Made by a program: the position numbers and the translations under genes. A stretch of 64,000 nucleotides of DNA from UBA5359 sp002410925 [NCBI: bacterium UBP13_UBA5359] (GTDB lineage Bacteria > UBP13 > UBA5359): assembly GCA_002410925.1 (NCBI GenBank), contig DHPR01000033.1:431364-495363 (forward strand), given 5' to 3'. Below, one piece after another: positions 1-9,420 of this stretch. The notes below the pieces were generated by a model. It saw only the letters and a list, made by a program, of their open reading frames with translations. It did not search any database and was not told the DNA's origin. Positions within the stretch are counted from its first letter, which is position 1; every line of letters begins with the position of its first letter.

Positions 1-508
1 CTTCAGCCTGTAAAACCTCGCAGCGCCCTGTTACGGCATCCACGGCAACAGTTCTGGTTCTGCCGTAATCATCGCCAATTCTAATAAGAGCATTCTCTGT
101 CTGGCCCAGCTCCGTAAATCTTATCCAGTTCTCGTCCCCACCCGGCTTTCTCACAACCAACACAGTAATGTTGTTCGGCAGCCGACGGAAGCGCCCTGCA
201 GGAGCGGTAACCGGCCTGATAGCATCCTCTCCCCTGTCATCAGCAGTAATTTCCTCCACATGGACACCCTTCCCATCGTTAGCGAAAATTACTCGTGTAT
301 CTGTGCGCTCAGTTACAGCATGACTCCTAGCATACTTCAGAGCAGCCATTATCGTTCGGCAGCCTGTACGCAGTCTGGCATCACGCAGGGCCGGTCCTAA
401 GGAAAGAATCATCATGCCGCTGATTATAGCCATCATTGCCAGAACTACCAGCAACTCGACCATGGTAAAGCCCGTCTCTTTATTTATCCCAATTGGTGAT
501 ATCGGCAT
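1..508 (-). CDS. GspH/FimT-like pseudopilin, 3' end cut by window edge
   Basis: Reading leftwards from an ATG at 508, the frame stays open to base 1 (about 169 codons). The N-terminus has a type III prepilin signal: a short basic leader, then GFTMVELLVVLAMMAIISG, with Gly before the cleavage point, Phe at +1 and Glu at +5. The rest resembles the beta-rich body of GspH/FimT minor pseudopilins, which sit at the tip of a type II secretion pseudopilus or type IV pilus. The start overlaps the end of gspG by 29 bases, so translation is probably coupled. The membrane segment is about residues 14-34. The family call rests on the signal and the gene context; the body is weakly conserved in this family. 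The C-terminus lies outside the window. Confidence 0.8.
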   Translation of the reverse strand, partial: MPISPIGINKETGFTMVELLVVLAMMAIISGMMILSLGPALRDARLRTGCRTIMAALKYARSHAVTERTDTRVIFANDGKGVHVEEITADDRGEDAIRPVTAPAGRFRRLPNNITVLVVRKPGGDENWIRFTELGQTENALIRIGDDYGRTRTVAVDAVTGRCEVLQAE

Positions 509-923
509 CGGCGCCGCTGCCACCCTCTCTGCCATCATGTCCCATCGAACTTAAATCGTAGGAATCAGCATTATTATTGCCGGGGCATTCATAGATATAC
601 TCTCTGCCCCATGGATCAGCCGGTATGCTCTTTTTGACATATGGTCCGTTCCAACCGCTTGCATCGCTCTGCGGTTTGATACGTAAAGCTTCCAGCCCCT
701 CGTCCGTGGAGGGGTATCTGCCTGTATGCAGATAAAACTGATCCAAAGCATTCCCTATACTCTCTATATCGCTTACTGCTTTGGCATACCTGGCCTCCTC
801 CACACGCTTGACCACCACTATAGTGACTACACCGGCCAGCAGAACAAGAATAACCATAACCACCAGCAGCTCCAGCAATGTAAAGCCTCTTCTGTTTTTA
901 TCTCTCCTTCGGATATTTTTCAC
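480..923 (-). CDS. gspG: Type II secretion major pseudopilin GspG
   Basis: This 147-residue protein has a prepilin leader of about 12 residues (MKNIRRRDKNRRG), then FTLLELLVVMVILVLLAGV as cleavage site and membrane helix, with Glu at +5. The C-terminal part carries the GspG hallmarks: GWNGPYV, DPWGREYIY and GHDGREGGSGADADITNW, the calcium-binding loop region of the family. It would be processed by a prepilin peptidase and polymerise into the pseudopilus. It follows gspF by 3 bases in the order gspE-gspF-gspG-gspH. In Gram-positive bacteria such clusters may serve DNA uptake or a pilus rather than classical secretion, and the window does not decide this. Confidence 0.93.
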   Translation of the reverse strand: MKNIRRRDKNRRGFTLLELLVVMVILVLLAGVVTIVVVKRVEEARYAKAVSDIESIGNALDQFYLHTGRYPSTDEGLEALRIKPQSDASGWNGPYVKKSIPADPWGREYIYECPGNNNADSYDLSSMGHDGREGGSGADADITNWDK

Positions 924-926
924 TCT

Positions 927-2150
927 TTATCCCCCCATCAGGTTAATCTGAAATATTGGCAGAAGCATAGCCAGGATGACAAACCCTATCACACTTCCAA
1001 CCGCCACTATAATTACCGGCTCCAAAAGCGAAACGGCGCTCTTAAGAGTAGCTTCCACTTCTACGTCATAGGTATCGGCTACCGTCAGCAGCACGTTTTG
1101 AAGATCTCCCGTTTCCTCTCCCACTGCTGCCATACTAGTAAGAAGGGATGGAAAGACACCTGTAGCATCAAGCTGCCCGGAAAAACTCTCTCCCTCCCGC
1201 ATACCCGCACGAGCACTGTCAGCTGCTCTGGCCAGAACCTCGTTGTCTACCACGTCACGAGCGATGGAAATGGAATCAAAGAGCGATACTCCGCCTTGCA
1301 ATAGAGTGGCCGTAGTCCTGGCAAATCTTGATACGGCAGCTTTCAATCCCAGCTTGCCCAAAATAGGTAGTTTCATTTTAAAAGCATCCAATCGAAAACG
1401 TCCATTGGAGGTGCCGGCATAAGCTCTGACCGCCGATACTATCAGCGCTATTACAATTGCCAAAATCCACCACCATTGAAATATTATACCGGAAATGCTC
1501 AACAGTGCCGCAGTCGGTGCCGGCAATGCCTGTTCAAACTCTTCAAATACGGCGGCAAATCTGGGCACGACCAGAGTTATCAAAAGAGTCACGGATAGGG
1601 TGCCGATGCTGATAAGCAGCATCGGATATGCCAGAGCACTACGAATCTGCATTCTGCGAGCCTGTTCCTTTTCCAGATATTCGGCCAGCCATTGCAATGT
1701 TGAGTGCAATTGACCGCTTGCTTCACCTGCTTTTACCATGCTCACATAAAGAGGTGGAAATATGCCGGGATACTGATCCATTGCTTCCCATAATGCTTTG
1801 CCGCTATTGATATCCTGTTGCATACGCTCTAATGCCGTTTTCAATCGTAAATTTTCAGTATGTTCCGTAAGAGCTGTAAAGGTACGCATCAGCGGCAATC
1901 CTCCGCGTACCAGGTTGGCTAATTGACGGCTGAAGACGGTAAGATCCCTGCTCCCGACTTTGCCGCCGCTGGTTGTTCCACAATGCAGAAGAGAGGCTAT
2001 ACTTCCTCTTCTCGAAACCGGAGAGATATGTCGAGGATGAACACCATCCGCTTTAAGCCTGATTAACGCAGTGCGCTCATCCGCTGCTACCAGCTTGCCG
2101 CTGATCTGTCGCCCGTTGCTGCCTATTCCCTTGTAAGAGTATTCACGCAT
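927..2150 (-). CDS. gspF: Type II secretion / type IV pilus inner-membrane platform protein GspF (PilC)
   Basis: This protein of about 407 residues has the two tandem T2SSF domains of GspF/PilC platform proteins. The first begins near FSRQLANLVRGGLPLMRTF and the second near FARTTATLLQGGVSLFDSI. Hydrophobic segments after each domain and at the C-terminus (PVIIVAVGSVIGFVILAML) fit three membrane helices. It couples the GspE ATPase to pseudopilin assembly. I place the start at the ATG at 2150 (MREYSYKG, the usual family beginning, with GGATGG upstream). An in-frame GTG at 2177 would add nine residues that do not look conserved. Confidence 0.92.
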   Translation of the reverse strand: MREYSYKGIGSNGRQISGKLVAADERTALIRLKADGVHPRHISPVSRRGSIASLLHCGTTSGGKVGSRDLTVFSRQLANLVRGGLPLMRTFTALTEHTENLRLKTALERMQQDINSGKALWEAMDQYPGIFPPLYVSMVKAGEASGQLHSTLQWLAEYLEKEQARRMQIRSALAYPMLLISIGTLSVTLLITLVVPRFAAVFEEFEQALPAPTAALLSISGIIFQWWWILAIVIALIVSAVRAYAGTSNGRFRLDAFKMKLPILGKLGLKAAVSRFARTTATLLQGGVSLFDSISIARDVVDNEVLARAADSARAGMREGESFSGQLDATGVFPSLLTSMAAVGEETGDLQNVLLTVADTYDVEVEATLKSAVSLLEPVIIVAVGSVIGFVILAMLLPIFQINLMGG

Positions 2151-2254
2151 GGTCGCATACCATCCAAATATAACCACGCTTTCTTTAAATATCCTGATCA
2201 GTTGTTGATTATCAACCGGCTTTTGGATTACTATGTGAGCGTCCTAACTCGGCC

Positions 2255-3871
2255 TCATTCCATTTCGCCCTTCTGCGTAACGCGAACTACTTCCTCAAGA
2301 GTGGTCACACCCTGGCGCACCTTTATTAATCCATCCTGATAGAGGGTCCGCATGCCCCCTGTGCAGGCTGCTTCCCTTATAGCACCTGCGGGAGCACGCT
2401 TCAGAACCATAGAGCGAAGGGTTTCCTCCAGAATAAGAAGCTCAAAGATACCGGTCCGCCCTCTGTAACCGGTTTTCTTACACTCATCGCACCCACGGCC
2501 GTGATAGAGTGGAAAGGCTCCTATGCCATTTTCAGCATCAAAGGAGCCGCACTCTTCCCTGCAGGCAGGACAGATAGTGCGTACCAGCCGTTGCGCCAGA
2601 ACGGCTTCGACGCTTGATGAAACTAGATAGGGTTCCACCTCCATCTCCAGCAGGCGTGTGATCGCTCCGGCAGCATCATTGGTGTGCAGAGTACTGAAAA
2701 CAAGATGGCCGGTAAGGGCAGAATGGATAGCTATTTCAGCTGTTTCAGCATCTCTAATTTCACCAACCATAATAATATCCGGATCATGTCTCAGGATATG
2801 CCGTAAACCGTTGGCAAATGTCAGTCCTATACGAGGGTGAACCTGTATCTGGTTTATACCTTCAAACTGATATTCCACCGGATCTTCTATGGTGATGATC
2901 TTCCTGGCAACTGAATATGTTTTTTGCAAAGCGGCATATAGCGTAGTAGTTTTTCCGCTGCCGGTAGGTCCGGTAACCAGTACCATACCATGCGGCAAGG
3001 TGCTGAGCTTTGCCATGCTATGCAATGTATCCTCCAGCATACCATTGGTTTCCAACGAATAGCTGCCCGCTCCCCTGTCAAGCAATCTTAGAACCACACT
3101 CTCACCATAAAGCGTGGGCATGGTGGATACTCTTATATCTATTTCACGACCGGCTATTCTTGATTTTATTCGCCCATCCTGCGGCAGCCTGCGCTCGGCG
3201 ATATCGAGATTAGACATTATTTTAAGCCTGGAAATAATGGCGGCCTGCAATCGCTTGGGAGGCGATGATATCTCGTGCAGGATACCGTCAATACGATAGC
3301 GCACCCGCATACCGCGCTCGAACGGCTCCACATGAACATCACTGGCACGCTCCTGCACGGCTTGCCGCAGAATAAGATTGACTAATTTAATGACGGTGGT
3401 CTCTCTGGCCATACGCTCCAGATCGCCGATTTCGTCATCGCTCTCTTCCAATATCTGGACATCCTCATCAGCAGTATCGGCAATCATACGCCGAACGTAA
3501 TGCTCCTCTACCAGGCGCCGGATATCTTGCGGGTCGGCAAAGACGAGTTCAGCAGAAAGGCCGGTAGCAACTCTGATATCTTCCGTCGCCGCCGTATTAA
3601 AAGGATCGGCAACCGCGATATGCACCGTAGTTCCATCAAAAGAGAGCGGCAACACCTGATGACGGTAAGCAAGTTCCGCAGGAATAAGAGCAATTACTTT
3701 GGGATCAAGATCGCCTTCATGTATATCTACAAATGGTAGGCCGGCCAGCTGAGCCATAAACCTGTGGGTATCATTTTCAGAGCAGAAGCCGAACTGCACC
3801 AGCAACTCAGACAACGGCTTTCCGGTTTCTCTGCTTATCGATGTCAATTGGTGCAGCTTTTCGGGATTCAA
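2255..3871 (-). CDS. gspE: Type II secretion / type IV pilus assembly ATPase GspE (PilB)
   Basis: This 538-residue hexameric ATPase would power pseudopilus assembly. An N-terminal MshEN-like domain (about 1-130) precedes the motor domain. The Walker A motif GPTGSGKTTT is at about 301-310, the Asp box near TIEDPVEYQ, Walker B at PDIIMVGEIRD and the His box near STLHTNDA. Two CxxC pairs (CPAC and CDEC, about 436-470) form the C-terminal zinc knuckle typical of GspE/PilB. The start is a TTG at 3871 with AGAGGAG six to seven bases upstream; the nearby ATG frame stops after nine codons. It is the first gene of the gspE-F-G-H set. Confidence 0.95.
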   Translation of the reverse strand: MNPEKLHQLTSISRETGKPLSELLVQFGFCSENDTHRFMAQLAGLPFVDIHEGDLDPKVIALIPAELAYRHQVLPLSFDGTTVHIAVADPFNTAATEDIRVATGLSAELVFADPQDIRRLVEEHYVRRMIADTADEDVQILEESDDEIGDLERMARETTVIKLVNLILRQAVQERASDVHVEPFERGMRVRYRIDGILHEISSPPKRLQAAIISRLKIMSNLDIAERRLPQDGRIKSRIAGREIDIRVSTMPTLYGESVVLRLLDRGAGSYSLETNGMLEDTLHSMAKLSTLPHGMVLVTGPTGSGKTTTLYAALQKTYSVARKIITIEDPVEYQFEGINQIQVHPRIGLTFANGLRHILRHDPDIIMVGEIRDAETAEIAIHSALTGHLVFSTLHTNDAAGAITRLLEMEVEPYLVSSSVEAVLAQRLVRTICPACREECGSFDAENGIGAFPLYHGRGCDECKKTGYRGRTGIFELLILEETLRSMVLKRAPAGAIREAACTGGMRTLYQDGLIKVRQGVTTLEEVVRVTQKGEME

Positions 3872-4048
3872 GACAAGCTCCTCTCTTCTCCATACATTTA
3901 ATTATAGATATCATCTAAAAAAGGGCATGCTGCCATATGCGCTGCTATTAATAGCATACCTCCGGAATTATCACTTTATGTTCCGAAGCAATCGCATTTA
4001 TACATACCAGTATACGAAACAGAGGCTCACAAGGTTTCACTATTAAAA

Positions 4049-4071
4049 AACCGGCAGCCTTGCTGCCGGTT
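4049..4071 (-). terminator. Rho-independent terminator after the 4124 reductase gene
   Basis: A nine-pair perfect stem (AACCGGCAG / CTGCCGGTT) with a five-base loop is followed on the minus strand by a U-rich run. It lies just downstream of the stop at 4124. The 250 bases between it and gspE show no other gene and probably hold the gspE promoter. Confidence 0.85.
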
Positions 4072-4123
4072 AAAAAGGAGTTCTTTATGGCGTACCACGA
4101 TATGCATTTCATTTATCGAGCAG

Positions 4124-6055
4124 CTATATTTTAAGCGCTTCCAGCGCTCCCTCTTCAATGGCTTCCGTTACTTTTCTCGGTCTGACGGCATCGCCGATTT
4201 TGACAGCGTAGCGAACTGCTTTCTGCAGAGCATCGACAATATCGTCATTGGGAGCCGACCCCAGGCAAATAACTACGGTATCAGCAGGCAGCTCCGCCAG
4301 GCCGACGGGGCTTTCAATGCTGACCTTATTCTCCCCTATGCTCATAATTTTAGTGTTACTCATCAGTTTTACGCCCATTTTTTGCAGCCGCCCCAGAAGC
4401 AATTCCCGATCCGCACGAGGAGCATCCTGGGCTATCTCACCCAGCATCTCTACAATAGTTACCTCATGTCCGCGCACAGCCAGATATTCAGCTGTTTGTG
4501 CTCCGGCACATCCTCCGCCGGCTACGACCACCTTGCCTTTAGCCTGGCTATGACCCTCCAAAAGATCACGTCCAACCACCACGTTAGCATACTGAATACC
4601 TGGAATATCCAAGCGAACCGAATGAGCTCCTACAGCCACAATAGCAGAATCAAAGCCCTCTTGTTGCACCATATCCGCCGTGGCCTTTGTGTTAAGCCGA
4701 ACCTCTATGCCCAGCCTTTTCATCTCCCTGACCAAATAACTGCGCAGCAGCTCCCAACCGGGGCGGTAAGGCGGAATTGCAGCAGCTATAAGCTGTCCTC
4801 CTAAATCTTTCAACTCTTCACAAAGAACCACCTGATGTCCCCTCTCTGATAATACCTTGGCGGCCGACATGCCGGCAGGGCCTCCTCCGGCAACAAGAAC
4901 CTTTTGCTTGATAACCGGCAGTGGCACAGCAAAGATCTCTTCCCTGCCGGCCTGTGGATTGACAGTACACCAGACATCCTGCTGAGCAAAGAGGCGAGTG
5001 ATGCATCCCTGGTTACAGGCAATGCACCTGTTTATCTCCTCCGTCCGATCGTCTTTAGCCTTGTTAGGCCACTCCGGGTCGGCCAGGAAGGGTCTGCCCA
5101 GGGCAATAAAATCAGCTTTGCCTGCGATGAGAATCTCTTCGGCCAGTTCAGGATGTCTTATCTTGCCCACAGTGATTACGGGAATATTAACGCTCTCCTT
5201 GATGTGCTGCGCCAGCGGAACAAGAGGGCCATCTTCAATAGCCATAGGCGAAATCATATAGCCTAGTTCGTAGGAAGCATAATTGCCGGCAGAGATATGC
5301 AAAGCATCGGCACCCCACTCTTCCAGCCTTTGAGCGATTGTTATACAATCCTCTAATTTCAAGCCGCCGGGCACCATCTCATCTCCCGAGAGGCGCACAA
5401 TAACAGGATAATCATCTCCGACAGCCTGACGGACAGCCATGTAAACTTCCTTTAGAAAACGCATCCGCTTGCCCGATGTACCGCCGTAATCATCTTCGCG
5501 CTGGTTACTGAACGGAGAGAGAAACTGGGTAATCAAATAGCCATGTGCCCCATGTATTTCAACAAAATCGCAGCCAGCTTTTTTGGCCCGCCCGGCACCC
5601 TGAGCGTATGCGTCAACAATACGATGAATCTCATCTATTTTCAATGCCCTAGGTGCCTCATTGATAGTAGGATCCGGTATAGCCGATGGAGCTACCGGCT
5701 GCATACCGGATATAGCAGATGCCGTCTGGCGTCCGGCATGATAAAGCTGCGGTCCTATCACAGCCCCGTATCGATGAGCCGCTTCTACCAGATCCCTGAA
5801 GCCCGGCAAGCATTCATCGCGGTGAATACCCAGTTCGTTGGCAAAGCCTTTACCTTCATCACTAACGAATGAAGCCTCCAGAATCATGGCCCCCACTCCA
5901 CCTCTAGCTATCTTCCTTATATGCGCCGTATACCTGGGTGTGATAAATCCCTGCGCATCCGCATAGTTGCGAACCATAGGAGCCATAAAAATCCTGTTTT
6001 TGATCTCCATTTGTTTAATTCTTCCGGTTGAGAAAAGGTTGACAAAACTTTCCAT
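4124..6055 (-). CDS. FMN/4Fe-4S/FAD enoate reductase (2,4-dienoyl-CoA reductase family)
   Basis: This protein of about 643 residues has the old-yellow-enzyme plus pyridine nucleotide reductase layout. A TIM-barrel FMN domain (about 1-340) contains IHGAHGYLITQFLSP and LGRPFLADPEW. The iron-sulfur cluster motif follows (CIACNQGC, with the fourth Cys in DVWCTVNP). Then come FAD and NAD(P) Rossmann motifs (VAGGGPAGMSAAKVL and VAGGGCAGAQTAEYL). Such enzymes reduce activated C=C bonds of enoates or dienoyl-CoA in anaerobes; the substrate cannot be read from sequence. I take the ATG at 6055, preceded by GAGGTGAGG, over an in-frame GTG three codons earlier that overlaps this RBS. It stands alone between terminator-like hairpins. 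Confidence 0.9.
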   Translation of the reverse strand: MESFVNLFSTGRIKQMEIKNRIFMAPMVRNYADAQGFITPRYTAHIRKIARGGVGAMILEASFVSDEGKGFANELGIHRDECLPGFRDLVEAAHRYGAVIGPQLYHAGRQTASAISGMQPVAPSAIPDPTINEAPRALKIDEIHRIVDAYAQGAGRAKKAGCDFVEIHGAHGYLITQFLSPFSNQREDDYGGTSGKRMRFLKEVYMAVRQAVGDDYPVIVRLSGDEMVPGGLKLEDCITIAQRLEEWGADALHISAGNYASYELGYMISPMAIEDGPLVPLAQHIKESVNIPVITVGKIRHPELAEEILIAGKADFIALGRPFLADPEWPNKAKDDRTEEINRCIACNQGCITRLFAQQDVWCTVNPQAGREEIFAVPLPVIKQKVLVAGGGPAGMSAAKVLSERGHQVVLCEELKDLGGQLIAAAIPPYRPGWELLRSYLVREMKRLGIEVRLNTKATADMVQQEGFDSAIVAVGAHSVRLDIPGIQYANVVVGRDLLEGHSQAKGKVVVAGGGCAGAQTAEYLAVRGHEVTIVEMLGEIAQDAPRADRELLLGRLQKMGVKLMSNTKIMSIGENKVSIESPVGLAELPADTVVICLGSAPNDDIVDALQKAVRYAVKIGDAVRPRKVTEAIEEGALEALKI

Positions 6056-6129
6056 ATGCCTCACCTCGAAAATTTATATACTCTTTTTTATACCCTCGAG
6101 GCGCCTTATCAAACCGCACATAACAACTC

Positions 6130-6154
6130 GGGCGCAGGTCTTCAACCTGCGCCC
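6130..6154 (-). terminator. Hairpin downstream of oadB
   Basis: A ten-pair GC-rich perfect stem (GGGCGCAGGT / ACCTGCGCCC) with a five-base loop lies 64 bases after the oadB stop. The following U-tract is poor, so termination efficiency is uncertain. Confidence 0.5.
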
Positions 6155-6217
6155 CTAACTCTCTTGCTACTCTTTTATATCCCAATGGAAAAGACAGAGG
6201 ATAAGTTCGATCGTGCT

Positions 6218-7357
6218 TTAGTGAATCAATGCCAGCAGAATGCCAGCTGCTACAGCAGAACCGATAACACCGGATACGTTGGGGCCCATAGCATGCATAA
6301 GCAGATAATTATCCGAACGCGCCTCCAATCCAACCTTATTGGATACCCTCGCGGCCATGGGTACAGCCGAAACTCCAGCAGATCCTATCAGCGGATTAAT
6401 CTTATCCCTGGAGAAGATATTCATGAGTTTGGCCAGCAGAACACCCGAAGCAGATCCCACTGAAAAAGCGAACAATCCCAGCAATAATATTCCCAAAGTT
6501 TCAACCCGTAGAAATTGCTCCGCTGAGAGCTTTGATCCCACGGAAAGCCCCAAAAGGATGGTTACAATATTGATGAATTCATTCTGTAACGTTTTGGACA
6601 AACGCTCCGCCACCCCGGACTCACGCACCAAATTACCAAAAGCAAGCGCACCGATTAACGGTGTAGCGGTAGGCAGCAACAAAATACATAACCCAAGGAT
6701 AATGAGCGGGAAAAGCACCTTCTCCGTCTTGGATACCGGCCGGAGCTGGCGCATCTCTATGCGGCGTTCCTCCTCCGTCGTCAACCAGCGCATGATAGGC
6801 GGCTGTATTATAGGAACAAGCGCCATATAGGAGTACGCCGCCACAGCAATGGCGCCCAGCAGATGCGGCGCCAGGCGTGCGGTCAGAAATATGGCCGTCG
6901 GCCCGTCAGCACCGCCAATGATGCCGATAGAAGCAGCCTCTCTCAGGCCGAACTCAAAGCCGAAATGCTGAGCCAGCAGCAACGCCCCTATAAGCGTTGT
7001 AAAAATACCGAATTGCGCTGCTCCCCCAAGAAGAGCAGTCTTGGGATTGGCAATAAGCGGACCAAAATCCGTCATAGCTCCAATGCCCATAAATATGAAG
7101 AGCGGAAAGAGCCCTGATTCGATGCCTGACTTGTAGACAATGCCCAAAAAACCTTCGGCACCGGCTATATCTGCCACAGGTATATTGGATAGAAGACCGC
7201 CGAAACCGATAGGAATTAATAACAGCGGCTCAAAGCCCTTTTTAACAGCCAGCCATATCAGAAGCAGGCTTACAGCAATCATCAGAATCTGCCCGGCGCT
7301 CATATTGACCACACCGGTGGATAACCACAAAGAATTGACCATTTCCAGTAAATTCAC
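6218..7357 (-). CDS. oadB: Sodium-pumping decarboxylase beta subunit (OadB/GcdB/MmdB family)
   Basis: This 379-residue polytopic membrane protein is of the family that couples carboxybiotin decarboxylation to sodium export. It contains the family signatures [17 protein letters not shown] (with the conserved Asp of the sodium site) and [19 protein letters not shown] near the C-terminus, plus about nine to ten hydrophobic segments. The start is a GTG with AGGAGTG seven bases upstream. It is the last gene of birA-oadG-oadA-like-oadB, 23 bases after the carboxyltransferase gene. The beta family is shared by oxaloacetate, methylmalonyl-CoA, glutaconyl-CoA and malonate decarboxylases, so the substrate is set by the alpha subunit. 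Confidence 0.93.
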   Translation of the reverse strand: MNLLEMVNSLWLSTGVVNMSAGQILMIAVSLLLIWLAVKKGFEPLLLIPIGFGGLLSNIPVADIAGAEGFLGIVYKSGIESGLFPLFIFMGIGAMTDFGPLIANPKTALLGGAAQFGIFTTLIGALLLAQHFGFEFGLREAASIGIIGGADGPTAIFLTARLAPHLLGAIAVAAYSYMALVPIIQPPIMRWLTTEEERRIEMRQLRPVSKTEKVLFPLIILGLCILLLPTATPLIGALAFGNLVRESGVAERLSKTLQNEFINIVTILLGLSVGSKLSAEQFLRVETLGILLLGLFAFSVGSASGVLLAKLMNIFSRDKINPLIGSAGVSAVPMAARVSNKVGLEARSDNYLLMHAMGPNVSGVIGSAVAAGILLALIH

Positions 7358-7380
7358 GTCAGCACTCCTGTATATATAAT

Positions 7381-9183
7381 CTAATTTATCGAAACGAGCA
7401 CTTGACCGGTACTAACCTGATCTCCCACAGAGACCGCAATGGAAGCCACCTGACCGGTAACCGAAGCTTTTATCTCCGTCTCCATCTTCATTGCCTCCAT
7501 CAGCAACAGCGTCATACCGCTCTCTACCCTATCACCGATATTAACCTTTATACCGATTATAGCACCCGGCAACGGTGCTTTGACATCGGCTGTCTCCTGA
7601 GTCGCATCAGTGCTATCTGACATATTGCCGGCTATATCAGCGCCTGCTCTGACATTGATATCATAGCTCTTGCCATTTACCAAAGCCTTACGCCCGTTAA
7701 GCACTACGGCATAATCTCTTCCGTTGACAGTTACCGTATAGCCGTCAGCATCTTTCTCAACATTGGAAGCAGCCGCAGCATCTCTCTTTCTGACACCAAT
7801 ACGGCCTTCACCTTTCAGAAAAGATATGCCCTTCTCTTTGCAGGTAGCAACAATAAAGATATTCTCATCTGTCTCCGGCAGCTCGTGCTCTTTCAGCATG
7901 GACAAAGCCGCTTTTACGCCCTTTTGAGAATCAGCATCATTTATTTCCAGAGGATCAGCGGTCGTCGGCTCCAGTCCCAGCTGTTCTGCGGCTATCGCCA
8001 CAACTTCGGGGTCAGGAGATACCGGTGTGCGTCCGAAGTACCCAAGAACCATCCTGCCGTAACCATCAGCTATCTTCTTCCATTGGCCGAACATGACGTT
8101 ATTAAATGCCTGCTGAAAATAGAATTGCGATACCGGTGTCACAGAGGTTCCAAAACCGCCTCGCATGACCACTTCACTCATGGCCTTTATGACCTCAGGA
8201 TATTTATCCAGGATATTGCTATCACGCATCATCTGCGTATTAGCCGTCAGCGCCCCTCCGGGCATAGGCGAAAAGATTATCAATGGATCAACGGCTAACG
8301 CCTCGGGAGGCATAAAATAATCCTTCATGCACTCCTTGAATATCTCTTCTGCTTCCATCACCCTCTCTATATCCACATCCAGGTGATAATCCGTTCCACG
8401 CAGAGCATGCCACATGGTAATGATATCAGGTTGCGAAGTGCCGCCGGAAACCGGGGCCATAGCCAGGTTAATAATATCTGCACCGGCTTCCAGCGCCGCC
8501 TTATATGCCAATACACTGGTACCTGCCGTTTCGTGCGTATGGAAGGATATCTCTATGCCGCGTGACAGCAAGGCTCTGCTCTGCTTTATAGTTTGATAAA
8601 CCGTTTCAGGGGTTGAGGTTCCTGAAGCATCCTTGAAGCAGACGGTGTGGAAGGGAATATCCGCATCGAGAATATCTCTGAGCACCTTCACATAGAACTC
8701 CGCATCATGCGCTCCTTCACATCCAGGCGGCAGCGCCATCATGGTCACGGTTACCTCATGCTTCAACCCTGCTTCTGCTATGGACTTGCCGCTGTGTATC
8801 AGATTACGAACATCATTCAGAGCGTCGAAATTACGAATGGTGGTAACACCGTGCTTTTTGAAAAGCTGAGCATGCAATTGTATGATATCACTGCTCTGGG
8901 AATCCAACCCGACCACATTGATACCTCTGGCCAGCGTTTGCAGGTTCGCATCAGGGCCGGCAGCCTGCCTGAAGGCATCCATAGCGGCAAAAGCATCCTC
9001 GTTACAATAAAAATAGAGTGATTGAAAGAGAGCACCGCCACCCGCTTCAAAATGCTTGATGCCCGCATCTCTGGCAGCCTCTACTGCCGGTAAAAAATCC
9101 CGGGTCTGGACTCTGGCTCCAAATACTGACTGAAAGCCATCCCGGAAAGAGGTATCCATAATTTTTACTATTTTTTTACCCAT
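7381..9183 (-). CDS. Biotin-dependent carboxyltransferase / decarboxylase alpha subunit, divergent, with C-terminal biotinyl domain
   Basis: This 600-residue protein has an N-terminal HMGL-like TIM barrel starting [12 protein letters not shown] (usual family form DTTLRDGHQS). It has a candidate carboxyl-acceptor lysine in CFKDASGT and a metal-binding HTH in [11 protein letters not shown] conserved carboxylase domain follows, then a linker and a C-terminal biotinyl domain with [10 protein letters not shown], whose Lys would be biotinylated. It would transfer CO2 from a carboxylic acid to biotin, which the membrane beta subunit decarboxylates with sodium export. The core departs clearly from standard OadA/PycB, so oxaloacetate as substrate is a guess. 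The gene lies between oadG and oadB and starts with an ATG behind GGTGGGAG. Confidence 0.85.
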   Translation of the reverse strand: MGKKIVKIMDTSFRDGFQSVFGARVQTRDFLPAVEAARDAGIKHFEAGGGALFQSLYFYCNEDAFAAMDAFRQAAGPDANLQTLARGINVVGLDSQSSDIIQLHAQLFKKHGVTTIRNFDALNDVRNLIHSGKSIAEAGLKHEVTVTMMALPPGCEGAHDAEFYVKVLRDILDADIPFHTVCFKDASGTSTPETVYQTIKQSRALLSRGIEISFHTHETAGTSVLAYKAALEAGADIINLAMAPVSGGTSQPDIITMWHALRGTDYHLDVDIERVMEAEEIFKECMKDYFMPPEALAVDPLIIFSPMPGGALTANTQMMRDSNILDKYPEVIKAMSEVVMRGGFGTSVTPVSQFYFQQAFNNVMFGQWKKIADGYGRMVLGYFGRTPVSPDPEVVAIAAEQLGLEPTTADPLEINDADSQKGVKAALSMLKEHELPETDENIFIVATCKEKGISFLKGEGRIGVRKRDAAAASNVEKDADGYTVTVNGRDYAVVLNGRKALVNGKSYDINVRAGADIAGNMSDSTDATQETADVKAPLPGAIIGIKVNIGDRVESGMTLLLMEAMKMETEIKASVTGQVASIAVSVGDQVSTGQVLVSIN

Positions 9184-9195
9184 TATCTCCCACCT

Positions 9196-9420
9196 CTACA
9201 ACGCATGTATTGCTGCAATAACAGCTGCTATTTCTTCATCATTATTATTATTATTACCGCCGCCGCTTCCAGGCGCCGCCGGCGGCGGCGCCTGTGGCCG
9301 GCGTTTTTCCGTCATCTGAATAATCCTGCCGGTACTATCTATCACCAGAACCATAACAATAAGAAAAGCAAAGACTACCGCCATACCAATTACAGTAATT
9401 ATCAATCCCGTTACAACCAT
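9196..9420 (-). CDS. oadG: Decarboxylase gamma subunit (OadG-like)
   Basis: This 74-residue protein has one N-terminal membrane helix (about residues 4-27). A charged segment follows, then a Pro/Ala stretch, an Asn run (NNNNND) and a short C-terminal helix. This is the layout of OadG, which anchors and stabilises the alpha and beta subunits and often carries a flexible Pro/Ala linker. Position between birA and the alpha gene supports the call. The Asn run is encoded by an ATT/AAT repeat visible at 9239-9255 and may vary in length. It overlaps the end of birA by ten bases. Confidence 0.75.
   Translation of the reverse strand: MVVTGLIITVIGMAVVFAFLIVMVLVIDSTGRIIQMTEKRRPQAPPPAAPGSGGGNNNNNDEEIAAVIAAIHAL

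Noticed and set aside
4049-4071. Inverted repeat as an insertion sequence end
   Set aside because: It has the U-tract and position of a terminator; no transposase or target duplication is present.
9239-9255. ATT/AAT microsatellite as a regulatory repeat
   Set aside because: It lies in frame within oadG and encodes the Asn run of the linker; phase variation is possible but nothing supports it.
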